Positions 49,828-57,452 are shown, counted from the stretch's first letter. The stretch is 64,000 nucleotides of DNA from Kitasatospora viridis (GCF_007829815.1 NZ_VIWT01000001.1:4115501-4179500); one strand, 5' to 3'. The notes: generated by a model from the sequence alone, not told the origin. A program made the numbers and translations.

Positions 49828-50799
49828 TCAGTGGCCCTTGGGCAGGCCCTTGTGCTTGTACATGGCCGCGCCGGTGAGCAGCAGGCCGGCGGCGATCGGG
49901 ATCAGCACGGCGCTGCGCACCCCGCCTCCGGGGAACGACTGCGCGTCCTGCGCGGCGGCCACCGGCTGGCCGAGACCGGCCGAGGCGCCGCCGCCGTCCG
50001 CGGGAGCGGTGAGCAGGGCCGGCCCGCCGTTCACCGGGTGGGGCGCGCCGACCGCCGGGCGCTCCGCGTCCCGGGAGGCGGCCTCGGAGTCGTGCGATCC
50101 GGGCTGACCGTCCTCGACACCGCCCCCGGGCACCGGCGCGGACCGGGTGGCGCCCGGACCGTGCCGTCCGGGGTCCTCGGCGCGGGCACTCCCCTGGTGC
50201 GTGCCCGCGCCGTCGCCCAGCGCACCCCGTGCGCCGGGCAGCCCGGTCCCGGTGGGCGGCTGCGCGCCCGCGGCACCGGCGGTCGCGCCGCGCACCGGGT
50301 CGCGAGGGGAGCCCGGTTGGGCCGCCGGCCCGGGGAGCAGCACCGCGGCGATGGCGAACGCGTCCGGCACGGCCGTGACTTGCCCCGGCAGCGGGAGGCC
50401 GCCGGCCCGGATCCGGTCGCGCAGCAGGCCGTTCACGTCGGTGGTGCCGCCGGAGACCGGTAGGACGGTCGAGCCGCCGTCCGGCAGCGCCCCCGTGCCC
50501 TGCCCGGCCGTGCTGCCGACGGACCGGACGGTGCGGCCCACCGGATCGGCGGCGCTCCCGTCGACGGCGTGTGCGACGCCGATGCCCAGGCCCCAGAGTT
50601 GGGCCAGGACCGCGCTCGCCGCAGCCAGGGTGGCGACCCGTTGCCGGGGCACCCGCCCGCCCCCCGTGCGGGCGGGTGCCGCCGAGGCGGCGGGCTGCGG
50701 TTCGGGCCCGGGTGACGCTTGATTGACTCGCACGTGAGGGGAGAACGAGGCGCGCCGGGCGGAGGTCACGCGGACCGTTGACGCCGCAGCTGAACCCAC
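49828..50799 (-). CDS. Membrane-anchored Ala/Gly/Pro-rich exported protein
   Basis: 323 aa. A positively charged N-terminus and a hydrophobic segment (about 53-77, ending in GVAHAVDG) look like a signal sequence. A long low-complexity middle (about 90-285) follows, then a second hydrophobic segment (about 293-313) with KHKGLPKGH at the C-terminus. It is probably anchored to the membrane with a wall-spanning middle; no sortase LPxTG motif is seen. The GTG start at 50799 is uncertain, and later GTG starts are possible. Not recognised. Confidence 0.6.
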   Translation of the reverse strand: MGSAAASTVRVTSARRASFSPHVRVNQASPGPEPQPAASAAPARTGGGRVPRQRVATLAAASAVLAQLWGLGIGVAHAVDGSAADPVGRTVRSVGSTAGQGTGALPDGGSTVLPVSGGTTDVNGLLRDRIRAGGLPLPGQVTAVPDAFAIAAVLLPGPAAQPGSPRDPVRGATAGAAGAQPPTGTGLPGARGALGDGAGTHQGSARAEDPGRHGPGATRSAPVPGGGVEDGQPGSHDSEAASRDAERPAVGAPHPVNGGPALLTAPADGGGASAGLGQPVAAAQDAQSFPGGGVRSAVLIPIAAGLLLTGAAMYKHKGLPKGH

Positions 50800-50920
50800 C
50801 GTCCCCCCGCCGGCTCGACCGCGTGGCGGCGATTTTCGGTCGATCTGACGGTGCGCCAGCTCGACGGGCAGCGGGTGGGGTTGGTGGGACGGGTGTGGTT
50901 CGTGGGACGTCTGCTCGGCT

Positions 50921-50976
50921 GCGGTCGGTCAGTTGCGGTCGGTCAGTTGCGGTGGGTCGGCTGTGGCCGGTCAGCT
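50921..50976. repeat. Four tandem 14-bp units
   Basis: GCGGTCGGTCAGTT occurs exactly at 50921 and 50935; two degraded copies follow at 50949 and 50963. The array runs into the 3' end of the thioesterase gene (its last 6 bp). Confidence 0.7.
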
Positions 50977-51438
50977 GTTGGGGCGCAGCGTCCAGTTCAC
51001 CGTCATCACGCCGGTCACCGCGCCGTCGGCCCGGGTGATCTCCACGGTGACCGGGAACTCCGGGCGCTGGCCGGCGTCCAGCTCCGCGACCACCTCGGCG
51101 GCCGGGCGGCCCAGCACGGCGGTGGCGGTGACCGCGCCCATGGCGAGCTTCTTGTAGGCGATCTCGGCGCTGACCGCGAGCGGCACGGCGCGGGACAGCT
51201 GGTCGCCGAAGGCGGCCAGCACGATGCAGCCGCTGGCCGACTCGGCCAGCGTGAACATGGCGCCGGCGTGCGGCCCGCCCACGTGGTTGTGGTACTCGGG
51301 CTGGTCGGGCAGCTGGAGCACGGCGCGCTCGGCGCTGGTCTCCAGGAAGGTGAGGTTCAGCGTGCGGGCCATCGGGACGGTGGCGGCCAGCATCTCGCCG
51401 ACCGTGGGAGTCGTGGTCATGGCCGACATGTTACTCAT
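50971..51438 (-). CDS. Hotdog-fold thioesterase (PaaI/DUF4442-like)
   Basis: 155 aa from ATG 51438 (51429 or 51420 are alternatives). HNHVGGPHAGAMFTLAESASG is the hotdog helix and active-site segment; VSAEIAYKKLAMGAVTATA and VEITRADGAVTGVMTVNW are the closing strands. Members hydrolyse acyl-CoA or aryl-CoA thioesters. There is no clear Shine-Dalgarno at any start. The ten-base palindrome AGCGATCGCT at 51444-51453 precedes it. Confidence 0.82.
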   Translation of the reverse strand: MSNMSAMTTTPTVGEMLAATVPMARTLNLTFLETSAERAVLQLPDQPEYHNHVGGPHAGAMFTLAESASGCIVLAAFGDQLSRAVPLAVSAEIAYKKLAMGAVTATAVLGRPAAEVVAELDAGQRPEFPVTVEITRADGAVTGVMTVNWTLRPNS

Positions 51439-51526
51439 CGGTAGCGATCGCTGAACAGGTGCCGTCCTGAACGGGGTTCGGACGGGCGCCGGAGAGGAGG
51501 GGTGGGAAGGATGGGCGGAAATGCAG

Positions 51527-51559
51527 AAGTGGCCCGGTCTCAAGGAGACCGGGCCACTT
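51527..51559 (-). terminator. Terminator of the original tRNA locus
   Basis: Perfect 14-bp stem (51527-51540 with 51546-51559) and 5-nt loop, immediately past the displaced tRNA 3' end on the minus strand. Confidence 0.85.
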
Positions 51560-51562
51560 CGA

Positions 51563-51589
51563 TGGGGTGAGTGACGGGACTCGAACCCG
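51563..51589 (-). other. Displaced 3' end of a tRNA (probably tRNA-His): element attachment site
   Basis: On the minus strand this reads as the T-arm (CGGG-TTCGAGT-CCCG), the 3' acceptor strand CACTCAC, a C at the discriminator position and CCA. A C discriminator is a hallmark of tRNA-His. No anticodon arm or 5' half precedes it: the adjoining bases (51590 onward) are unrelated. This is the footprint left when an element integrates into a tRNA 3' end and supplies a new copy at its other side. The intact tRNA is predicted beyond 64000. Confidence 0.7.
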
Positions 51590-51689
51590 ATTTGTTACAC
51601 AGGCTTGACCTGCGGATTTACCTGACCAGCCACTCTGGGGCGAGCGTTGATCTGAGCTGGCCCGACTTGGCCCGGGTTGGTGGCAGTCT

Positions 51690-51717
51690 GTGTTGACGTG
51701 TCAGCACCGGTGTTGAC
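51690..51717. promoter_or_regulatory. Three 8-bp elements at 10-bp period, candidate integrase arm sites
   Basis: GTGTTGAC (51690-51697), its inverse GTCAGCAC (51700-51707) and GTGTTGAC (51710-51717) lie on one face of the helix, about 100 bp inside the attachment core. Confidence 0.4.
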
Positions 51718-51877
51718 CCGACCGGACCCGCGTGCGCGAGAATGCAAACGGGGCCGCCGCTCCGCGCCAGGAGCAGCGGCCCATGCGTCCACCCAGAGCC
51801 TGGGGAGCCTTGAGCAGCGGACGCAACCTCGGGCCCGTGATGTCTCTCGCAGCACGGGCCCGAGGAGCCAGAGTTCG

Positions 51878-52069
51878 TCAGACACCCCAGCCGGTGTCCG
51901 CGACCGCCGCGGCGGGCGGTGTGGAGTCCGACTGGACGGCGGTGCCCCAGGCCGTGTCGGCGATGGGGGAGTTGTCGGCGTGCTGGATGCCCGTTAGGGC
52001 TGCCCCGACGATGGCGCAGGCCGCGATGGCGGTGGCGACTGCAATGGAGAACTTCGACCGCTTGGGCAC
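51878..52069 (-). CDS. Small secreted peptide precursor with repeated ADTxWG motif
   Basis: 63 aa. A basic N-terminus (MPKRSK) and hydrophobic core (about 8-27) form a Sec-type signal sequence. The remaining region holds two copies of (I/V)ADT(A/G)WG, one at about 36-42 and one at the very C-terminus. The start is GTG 52069 with AAAGG about 9 nt upstream. It is divergent from a LuxR-type regulator across 159 bp, with a palindrome at 52166-52186 between them, so peptide and regulator may work together, for example as a signal. No family recognised. Confidence 0.6.
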   Translation of the reverse strand: MPKRSKFSIAVATAIAACAIVGAALTGIQHADNSPIADTAWGTAVQSDSTPPAAAVADTGWGV

Positions 52070-52165
52070 TGGCGTACGCCCCTTTCGTGTGCAGCTGAGA
52101 TGGATGGTGCGTGGGGTCCCTGTGCATGCAAGCGTGGCCGGTGGTTGACCATTGGATCAAGCGTT

Positions 52166-52186
52166 CCCACGGTATCGTTTAAACCG
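52166..52186. promoter_or_regulatory. Palindrome between peptide and LuxR genes
   Basis: CACGGT ... ACCGTG arms of 6 bp around a 9-nt AT-rich centre, 42 bp upstream of the LuxR start. Candidate operator or autoregulatory site. Confidence 0.5.
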
Positions 52187-52228
52187 TGCCCAATTGAGCA
52201 CTCCGGCAATGCCGACCTTGGGGGATAA

Positions 52229-53245
52229 ATGGGACAGGCACGGGCCGCGGGTGAGCGGCCGTTTCTCATTCCGGCAGCGCACGACCTTTACCTCCGGGTG
52301 CTGCGTGGCGAGTTGACGGACCCCTCGGACTCGCCTGAACGGGAACAGCTGCTGGCAGTCAAGCTGTTGGCGCCCGATGCGGAACGCCCCGGACACTACA
52401 TGGCACTCAATGTCAGTTCCGCGCTCCGCGGCTGGCAGAGCGACCTCTACACGATGGCAGCCACCGCGCTGACCGAGGCCCGGTCGGTCGAGGCGGCCCT
52501 GCAGCCGCTTGTCACAGCGTGGGCCCACACGCAGGCTGGCCAGGCCGTGACGAGCGGTGTTGAGGTCGTACGCGGCTACGAGGAGATCGAGCGCCGAATC
52601 AGCCTCATCACCGCCTCCTGCACGGTTGAGGCCCTGACGGCACATCCGACCGGGCCGAGGTCTCCAGCCGTGCTCGCGCGCTCCTACGAGCGCGACATGC
52701 CCCTGCTGCGCCGTGGTGCAAAAATGCGCACCATCTACCTTCCGTCGGTCCGCACCGACGCCCCCACGGCCCGCTGGGCACAGACCATGGGCGAGCAGGG
52801 AGTGCAGATCCGTACGAGCTCCGACTTCGCTCGGGTGATCATCATCGACTACCACACCGTGATTACGTCGTTGCTGCACCGCAGCGCGGCGGTTGTGGAG
52901 CCAGACCCCACGAATGCCGCCATGATCATCACGAACCCGCTGCTCGTCTTCCACTGGCTGGCTGGCTTCGAACGAGATTGGGGCCGGGCCAAACCCTGGG
53001 ATGGGACGATTGCCGAGCCGGTCCCCCGGCTGCCGCTGACCGACAGCGAGGTGGGAATTCTTCGCTGCTTGGCGCGTGGACTTGACCAGGACCAGGCAGC
53101 CGCGGAGCTGTACGTCTCCCGTCGCTTCGTCACGGGCCGGCTCGCGTCCCTTCGGGCCGCTACCGGCTCCGGGTCCCTGGCTCAGCTGATGTACTGGTGG
53201 GGCCTCAACCACGTCGACTACAAGCAGGAGATGGCCACCTCATAG
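52229..53245 (+). CDS. LuxR-type HTH transcriptional regulator
   Basis: 338 aa. The C-terminal LuxR HTH (about 272-330) includes LTDSEVGILRCLARGLDQDQAA and SRRFVTGRLASLRAAT. The N-terminal 250 residues have no recognised sensor domain; a middle part (VLARSYERDMPLLRRGAKMR) resembles the TrmB/HTH-LuxR fusion proteins of streptomycetes. There is no phospho-acceptor receiver domain, so the signal is probably a ligand. It is divergent from the secreted peptide. ATG 52229; the GGGG 4 nt upstream is an unusually close ribosome-binding site. Confidence 0.82.
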   Translation: MGQARAAGERPFLIPAAHDLYLRVLRGELTDPSDSPEREQLLAVKLLAPDAERPGHYMALNVSSALRGWQSDLYTMAATALTEARSVEAALQPLVTAWAHTQAGQAVTSGVEVVRGYEEIERRISLITASCTVEALTAHPTGPRSPAVLARSYERDMPLLRRGAKMRTIYLPSVRTDAPTARWAQTMGEQGVQIRTSSDFARVIIIDYHTVITSLLHRSAAVVEPDPTNAAMIITNPLLVFHWLAGFERDWGRAKPWDGTIAEPVPRLPLTDSEVGILRCLARGLDQDQAAAELYVSRRFVTGRLASLRAATGSGSLAQLMYWWGLNHVDYKQEMATS

Positions 53246-53512
53246 TGGCGGCTGGCCATTACCAGGTCGAGCCGAAGTTCGCGGTCGCGAGCGAGGTATG
53301 CCTCAACCACCGCGGTGTCTGCCAGGAGTTCGATGATGCCCGCACGAGCGTGCGCATCGTCCAGCGGGAGTGCATCGAGCAGCTCGATCAGGGCTGTGAT
53401 CGCACCCCGTAGGTCGGAGTGAAGTGTGGGTGTTGTTAGGCCGTCGGCGCTGACGGTGAACCTGCTGCTCAGGGCGTGCTCCGGTACTCGGCCCCCCGGC
53501 TGAGGTGCTCAT
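53218..53512 (-). pseudogene. Small helical protein gene with +1 frameshift in a G6 tract
   Basis: The frame ending at 53218 encodes a coherent helical segment (ITALIELLDALPLDDAHARA, then a second helix with VVEAYLARDREL) but has no start codon in that frame. ATG 53512 begins the other frame (MSTSAGG...). Removing one base from the cytosine run at 53492-53497 (a G run on the coding strand) joins the two into a 97-aa protein without stops. Either the gene is broken, or this is a sequencing error in a homopolymer. The 3' end overlaps the LuxR gene by 28 bp, convergently. Not recognised. Confidence 0.6.
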
Positions 53513-53749
53513 GATATCGAACGGGTGTATGAATTTGGGTGAGCGGGCGGCCCAAGTTCAAACAAGGGCACTGCGACCACCCGGTTACCGCTTCGAGCAA
53601 GCGCACCGCCCTGAGTGGCCAGTTCGCTCCTGGAGGTGGTGACAACTACCCGGCCCAGTCACAGTCACCAGGTGCCTGGTGCGTTGACGCGCCAGTGGCC
53701 GGCGCGCCACCGCGCGCCGGCCGACCTGAGCCCGTTCTCAGGCAGATCC
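53513..53749. other. Gap without a supported gene
   Basis: About 240 bp. A 75-aa plus-strand frame from GTG 53539 lacks a ribosome-binding site and any family feature. Nothing else is seen. Confidence 0.45.
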
Positions 53750-53878
53750 CTACATCCAGTGGTTGATGTAACAGGGGGCGCCTCCGCAGAGCACACAGCT
53801 CACCGACGGCGGGATGTAGTCCGGGACCTCCGGCGCGGGTGGTGGCGGCGGTGGGGGTGGTGGCGGTTCGTCAGGCAT
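53750..53878 (-). CDS. 42-aa Pro-rich, Cys-containing peptide
   Basis: Reads a run of ten prolines, then PEVPDYIPPSVSC and a C-terminal CVLCGGAPCYINHWM. A GGAG about 10 nt before ATG 53878 supports translation. No signal sequence. Three cysteines (CVLC...C) could bind a metal or form a ring. Not recognised; might be a regulatory or precursor peptide of the cargo region. Confidence 0.45.
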   Translation of the reverse strand: MPDEPPPPPPPPPPAPEVPDYIPPSVSCVLCGGAPCYINHWM

Positions 53879-54055
53879 GGTGCTCTTACTCCATGTTGGT
53901 GTGCCGCCCCGGCTTCCTGGACGGGGCGGCCCCGGACCCGTGCCGGGAGCGCATGTGAGCGGCTGCCCCCGGCACGGGAGTCGTCTGGTCATCGGCGCGG
54001 CCGGCGTCGAACCGACCGCCACGGGGGCAATCACCGCCGCCACGTCGGGCGCTCA

Positions 54056-54817
54056 TCAGGCCCCCGGGCGCCGCCGACGGGCCAGCCCGACGCGCTGCAT
54101 GTGCTCTCGCACAGCGGACGAGGAAATGCCGAGCGCGTCCCCCACCAGGGACGAATTGCCTAGCTGGTCGTACAGCAGCCGCAGCTGGGCAGGTGGCGGG
54201 AAGATCCAGCCACGCCGGGCCGGCCGGACGACCTGCTCAGCCGCGCATTCGAGCGCCCAACTGTAGGAACCTGTCCGGCCTCGTCGAGGCCTGTGCCAGG
54301 CGAGTGTCGTGCGCCTGACTACACCGGACGCATCTACCTCCCTGCGTGCCGCGAGCAGCAGCCCGCGGCCGAGGGGGCCCGTCAGTTCTGTGCCGAGCGG
54401 CGGCAGCTCAGCCGCGGCCACGCAGGCCGCGACCACGCACCCCCCGGCCCTCCCCAGTACGCAGCGGCACGGCATAAACCGCCCAGTCCGCTCCCAGCCC
54501 TCGGGGTCGGTTGCCAGCGTCCAGACTCGGGACACCAGGGCGGCTGCTTCTGCGTCAGGTGCCGGCTCGTCGTCGGGCCTGCGCTGCTCGCGGGCGTCGA
54601 GCGCCTCGCGCAGCAGTTCGGTGATCTGGTCGAGCACGTCGGGTCGGGCGCGGCCGAGCTCGACCTGGATTTCGCCGCGGTAGCCGTCGCCGGGGTCGTC
54701 GAGGCCGAGGGACGGCAGCCTCACGCCGGCGCGGGCGAGCTCGGCCTCGAACGCGATGCGGGCGCGCCGCGCGACGGCGCGCTGCTCGGCGCAGAGCTGC
54801 TCCAGCCGGCCGCTCAT
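54056..54817 (-). CDS. Hypothetical protein with C-terminal helix-turn-helix, coupled to the terpene synthase
   Basis: 253 aa. An N-terminal helical/coiled segment (about 1-60), a cysteine-rich middle (CRCVLGRAGGCVVAACVA), and a C-terminal HTH-like stretch (SLVGDALGISSSAVREHMQ) followed by a basic tail. The ATG overlaps the terpene synthase stop by 4 bp. It may bind DNA or act as a partner protein of the operon. No family recognised. Confidence 0.65.
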   Translation of the reverse strand: MSGRLEQLCAEQRAVARRARIAFEAELARAGVRLPSLGLDDPGDGYRGEIQVELGRARPDVLDQITELLREALDAREQRRPDDEPAPDAEAAALVSRVWTLATDPEGWERTGRFMPCRCVLGRAGGCVVAACVAAAELPPLGTELTGPLGRGLLLAARREVDASGVVRRTTLAWHRPRRGRTGSYSWALECAAEQVVRPARRGWIFPPPAQLRLLYDQLGNSSLVGDALGISSSAVREHMQRVGLARRRRPGA

Positions 54818-55779
54818 CGCGACCGAGCCTCTGTTGCGGCCGGCGTCGCGTACCGGGCGCTCGTCTCCGTCCACGGCAACAGAGCCCGGAGGAACTGGTC
54901 GAGGCCGCGAACGACCCGAGGAGTGTTCACGATGACCTCGACGCCCAGAGGCGAGGTGATCACCACCGGCGCTGCCGGGGGCTCCTCGGCGTCTTCCTGC
55001 AGCGCGCTGCAGGTGGATTCCCAACGCTCCCATTCGACGGCCAGCTGCACAGTCGCTCGGTGCCGCGCCCCGCGGATCGTCACCCCCTCGGACTCGGCCA
55101 GCACCGAAATGAGGCTGAACACCTCGCCGTCGCTGGCACGCAGGTCATTCGCAAGGCACCCGACCTTCGAGAACGCTTCCAGGATCCCCTGGACGCGCCT
55201 GGCGTGCCGCTGGTCGGGCACAGTGGCGGTGGCCAGCTGAGTCCACCGTGCGGCCAGCACCATCCCCCCGTCGGCAGGCCGTAGTGCCTGGTACTCGCGC
55301 GGTGACGGGATCCGGCCGGGCCGGACGAACTCGGCCAACTTGTGCTCGACGGCCACGATCCACCCGACGAGCTCACCCTGGTAGGCGTGCCACCAGGTGT
55401 CCGGCATCAGTGTCCTGGTTGCCGTTGCAAGCGGTACGAGAGCTGCGACGGCCGGATGGATTTCACCGGTGAGAGCGCCGCCGGAGATCGCGCGGCTAAC
55501 CTCTCGGGCGAACTGCCAAACCTCGGCGTGGCTCAGGTCCTGGGTGTCCAGGTAGTCATCCACCGCCCAGGTCCAGACAGCCCACCGTGCCGGGAGGTCG
55601 AGCCGGGCGCTGCTGGCGTCGGGCCACGCGTGCAGGCACAGGTCGACGTAGCCATGGCCAAGGAACGCGTCCACATCGTCGACCAGCCGGCTGGTCGTCA
55701 GCCAACCCTGGATCAAGGCCTTCAGCTCAGGGAGCCGAGGGTCCGGCTGCGTGGTGTGTACGGTCTGACGCGGCATCAT
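54814..55779 (-). CDS. Class I terpene synthase-like protein with altered NSE motif
   Basis: 321 aa, a normal length for bacterial terpene synthases. The Asp-rich motif DDYLD is at 74-78 (WAVDDYLDTQD), the diphosphate-sensing Arg167 is in REYQALRP, and the late RY pair is at 309-310. The second metal motif reads NDLRASDGE (211-219): Asn and Glu are in place but the expected Ser at the fifth position is Ala. It would cyclise a prenyl diphosphate if active; the variant may be inactive or use a shifted Ser. ATG 55779 overlaps the preceding stop (ATGA). It is the middle gene of a three-gene cargo operon. Confidence 0.78.
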   Translation of the reverse strand: MMPRQTVHTTQPDPRLPELKALIQGWLTTSRLVDDVDAFLGHGYVDLCLHAWPDASSARLDLPARWAVWTWAVDDYLDTQDLSHAEVWQFAREVSRAISGGALTGEIHPAVAALVPLATATRTLMPDTWWHAYQGELVGWIVAVEHKLAEFVRPGRIPSPREYQALRPADGGMVLAARWTQLATATVPDQRHARRVQGILEAFSKVGCLANDLRASDGEVFSLISVLAESEGVTIRGARHRATVQLAVEWERWESTCSALQEDAEEPPAAPVVITSPLGVEVIVNTPRVVRGLDQFLRALLPWTETSARYATPAATEARSR

Positions 55780-56009
55780 TTGACCACCGCCAGTTTGGTA
55801 CGGCGCAGGAGCTCGTGAGGTTCGCATCGCCACAGCTGCTCGGTCCGCAGGGCGCCGGGGGGGACCCTGACAGTGCGCTGCTCGCCGCGGTAGGGGGCGT
55901 CCGGCGCGCCGCAGTCGCAGCACGGACGCCGGTCGGGATGTCTCAGGAGGTGGTCCGGCAGCAGCAGCCCGGTGCCAGGCTGCGGCACGGACGCCGCGAG
56001 ATCTGCCAT
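55776..56009 (-). CDS. Small zinc-finger-like protein, first gene of the terpene operon
   Basis: 77 aa with CCDCGAP and a later WRCEPHELLRR, giving possible Cys/His metal ligands; basic and probably cytosolic. The ATG at 56009 has no obvious Shine-Dalgarno. The gene begins 62 bp after the XRE regulator ends, with an 18-bp palindrome (56047-56064) in between. Not recognised; similar small proteins occur near XRE/DUF397-type clusters in streptomycetes. Confidence 0.55.
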   Translation of the reverse strand: MADLAASVPQPGTGLLLPDHLLRHPDRRPCCDCGAPDAPYRGEQRTVRVPPGALRTEQLWRCEPHELLRRTKLAVVK

Positions 56010-56046
56010 GCCGACGACGGTAGAGAGGGGGCGGAACCGAGCACCA

Positions 56047-56064
56047 CAAGTGTGCGCAAACTTG
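56047..56064. promoter_or_regulatory. Operator-like palindrome 2 (terpene operon)
   Basis: CAAGTGTGCGCAAACTTG, 18 bp with a 6-bp TGCGCA centre and CAAGT/ACTTG arms; one pair (positions 6 and 13) is mismatched. It matches the palindrome at 57727 at 14 of 18 positions. Confidence 0.6.
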
Positions 56065-56071
56065 CATGCGG

Positions 56072-56926
56072 TCACCCAAGAGAGGTGATCGCCGCTATGA
56101 CGAGGGCCCTCGCGGCGGCCCCGTAAACCGCAAGCGACTCCAGCTCGGTGAACGCGCGCGCATACTCGGCGATCCCTCCGGGGCTGGTCACGGTGAGATG
56201 CGCGGAGACCAACTCCACATTGACCTGCGCATCGTCGTAGATCGTGAAGGACTCCGTCGGCCAGCCGCCGCCACGAATCGTTCCGAGTGGGATGATGCCG
56301 AGGCTGATCGCCGGCGTGGTCGCCACCGCGATCAGCTGGCCGAGCTGTGCGGCCATCACCTCCGCGTCACCGATCACGCTCCGGAGTACCCACTCCTCGA
56401 TGACCACAGCGAAGCGATGGTGCCCCGTGTGCAGCACTCGCTGGCGGTCCATGCGAACCGCGACAGCGTCTTCGACATCGTCAATGGCGCCCCGCAGCTT
56501 CACGATTGTCTCCAGGACCGTCTTCGTGTAAGCAGGCGTCTGGAGTAGCCCGGGAACGACCCAGGACTGGTACATGCGGAACCGTCGGGTGCGTTCGAAG
56601 AGCGGGCGGATGGACTCCTGCGCGTGCTTCAGCCCGGGGCGTTCGATGCGGCGCCATTCAACGTAGGCGCTGTCGATGCCCCGGGCTGTAGCGATCAGGT
56701 CCGCCGCCTGGTCCGGCACGCCACAATGCAGGGTCCAGCTCCGAATGTCGGCGTCGGACGGCATTGCGTGACCATGCTCAAGGCGCGAGCACTTCGACTC
56801 GTGCCAGCCCGCCAGGCGCGCGAGGGCTCGCGCGCTGAGCAGCGCGTCCTTCCGGATCTCGCGTAGGCGCAGGCCTAGCGCATTACGCGCTTCCTGCACG
56901 CTGGACGATGGCGAGCTTGGGGACAT
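56072..56926 (-). CDS. XRE-family regulator with DUF5753 (Scr1-like)
   Basis: 284 aa. N-terminal XRE HTH (about 12-70: LGLRLREIRKDALLSARALAR, WHESKCSRLEHG), then a C-terminal DUF5753-like domain with RRFRMYQSWVVPGLLQTPAY and the VVIEEWVLRSVIG segment. Such regulators are typically paired with small DUF397 or DUF6879 genes and act in development or toxin-antitoxin-like circuits. ATG 56926; the last gene of the 57657-56072 operon. Confidence 0.88.
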   Translation of the reverse strand: MSPSSPSSSVQEARNALGLRLREIRKDALLSARALARLAGWHESKCSRLEHGHAMPSDADIRSWTLHCGVPDQAADLIATARGIDSAYVEWRRIERPGLKHAQESIRPLFERTRRFRMYQSWVVPGLLQTPAYTKTVLETIVKLRGAIDDVEDAVAVRMDRQRVLHTGHHRFAVVIEEWVLRSVIGDAEVMAAQLGQLIAVATTPAISLGIIPLGTIRGGGWPTESFTIYDDAQVNVELVSAHLTVTSPGGIAEYARAFTELESLAVYGAAARALVIAAITSLG

Positions 56927-56939
56927 GATGTTGAGCCGG

Positions 56940-57452
56940 TCAGGCCGGCTGGTACTCCTCGTGAGGGGTTGACCGGCTCCAGACCGCCTCGAATGCTGTG
57001 GCGGACAGCTTGATGACCCCAGGCTCGCTGATCAGCTCGTGGTCGATGAAGTTGCCATCGCCGTCGAAGTGGTTGAGCAGCAGCAGCTGGCCGTCGAAGA
57101 GCCAGAAGTCGTTGCCGGGCAACGCCAAGTCGGTCGCTCGTCGGCGCGGTAGCCAGCGGACGTGCTCGCCGACGGCGATGTTGTGGCGATCGGTGATCTC
57201 GTACTCGAACCGGATGTACTCACTTACCGGCTCGGAGACGATCCGGGCCCGGCGTACCTGGACACCCCGGTTCGTCGTGTCCGCCATGAACGTCAGCCAG
57301 GGGCTCTGCGCCCTGCCGGAGGCCTCGACGTCACCAGCCTTCCAGGCCAGGAACATCGGGTCGTCCAGCATGTAGCCGTCACGCATCTCCAAGTGGACGG
57401 CCGAGTGCTGGCAGGCCGTCAAGAGGTCCTCAATCGAGGGGACCTCAGCCAC
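56940..57452 (-). CDS. DUF6879-family protein
   Basis: 170 aa. SPWLTFMADTTNRGVQVRRARIV and EYIRFEYEITDRHNIAVGEH, with LPGNDFWLFDG later, are the recognisable segments of this actinomycete family, usually encoded beside XRE/DUF5753 regulators. Proposed to be regulated by or opposed to the XRE protein; mechanism unknown. The start is GTG 57452, overlapping the upstream 70-aa gene by 8 bp, and the stop is 13 bp from the XRE start. Confidence 0.75.
   Translation of the reverse strand: MAEVPSIEDLLTACQHSAVHLEMRDGYMLDDPMFLAWKAGDVEASGRAQSPWLTFMADTTNRGVQVRRARIVSEPVSEYIRFEYEITDRHNIAVGEHVRWLPRRRATDLALPGNDFWLFDGQLLLLNHFDGDGNFIDHELISEPGVIKLSATAFEAVWSRSTPHEEYQPA

Noticed and set aside
51595..51885. 96-aa minus-strand frame next to the attachment site as a possible integrase remnant
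   Set aside because: No recombinase motif (R...HxxR...Y) or excisionase-like HTH could be found; the frame overlaps the secreted peptide gene.
53539..53766. 75-aa plus-strand frame
   Set aside because: No ribosome-binding site, no family pattern, and composition of a non-coding gap.
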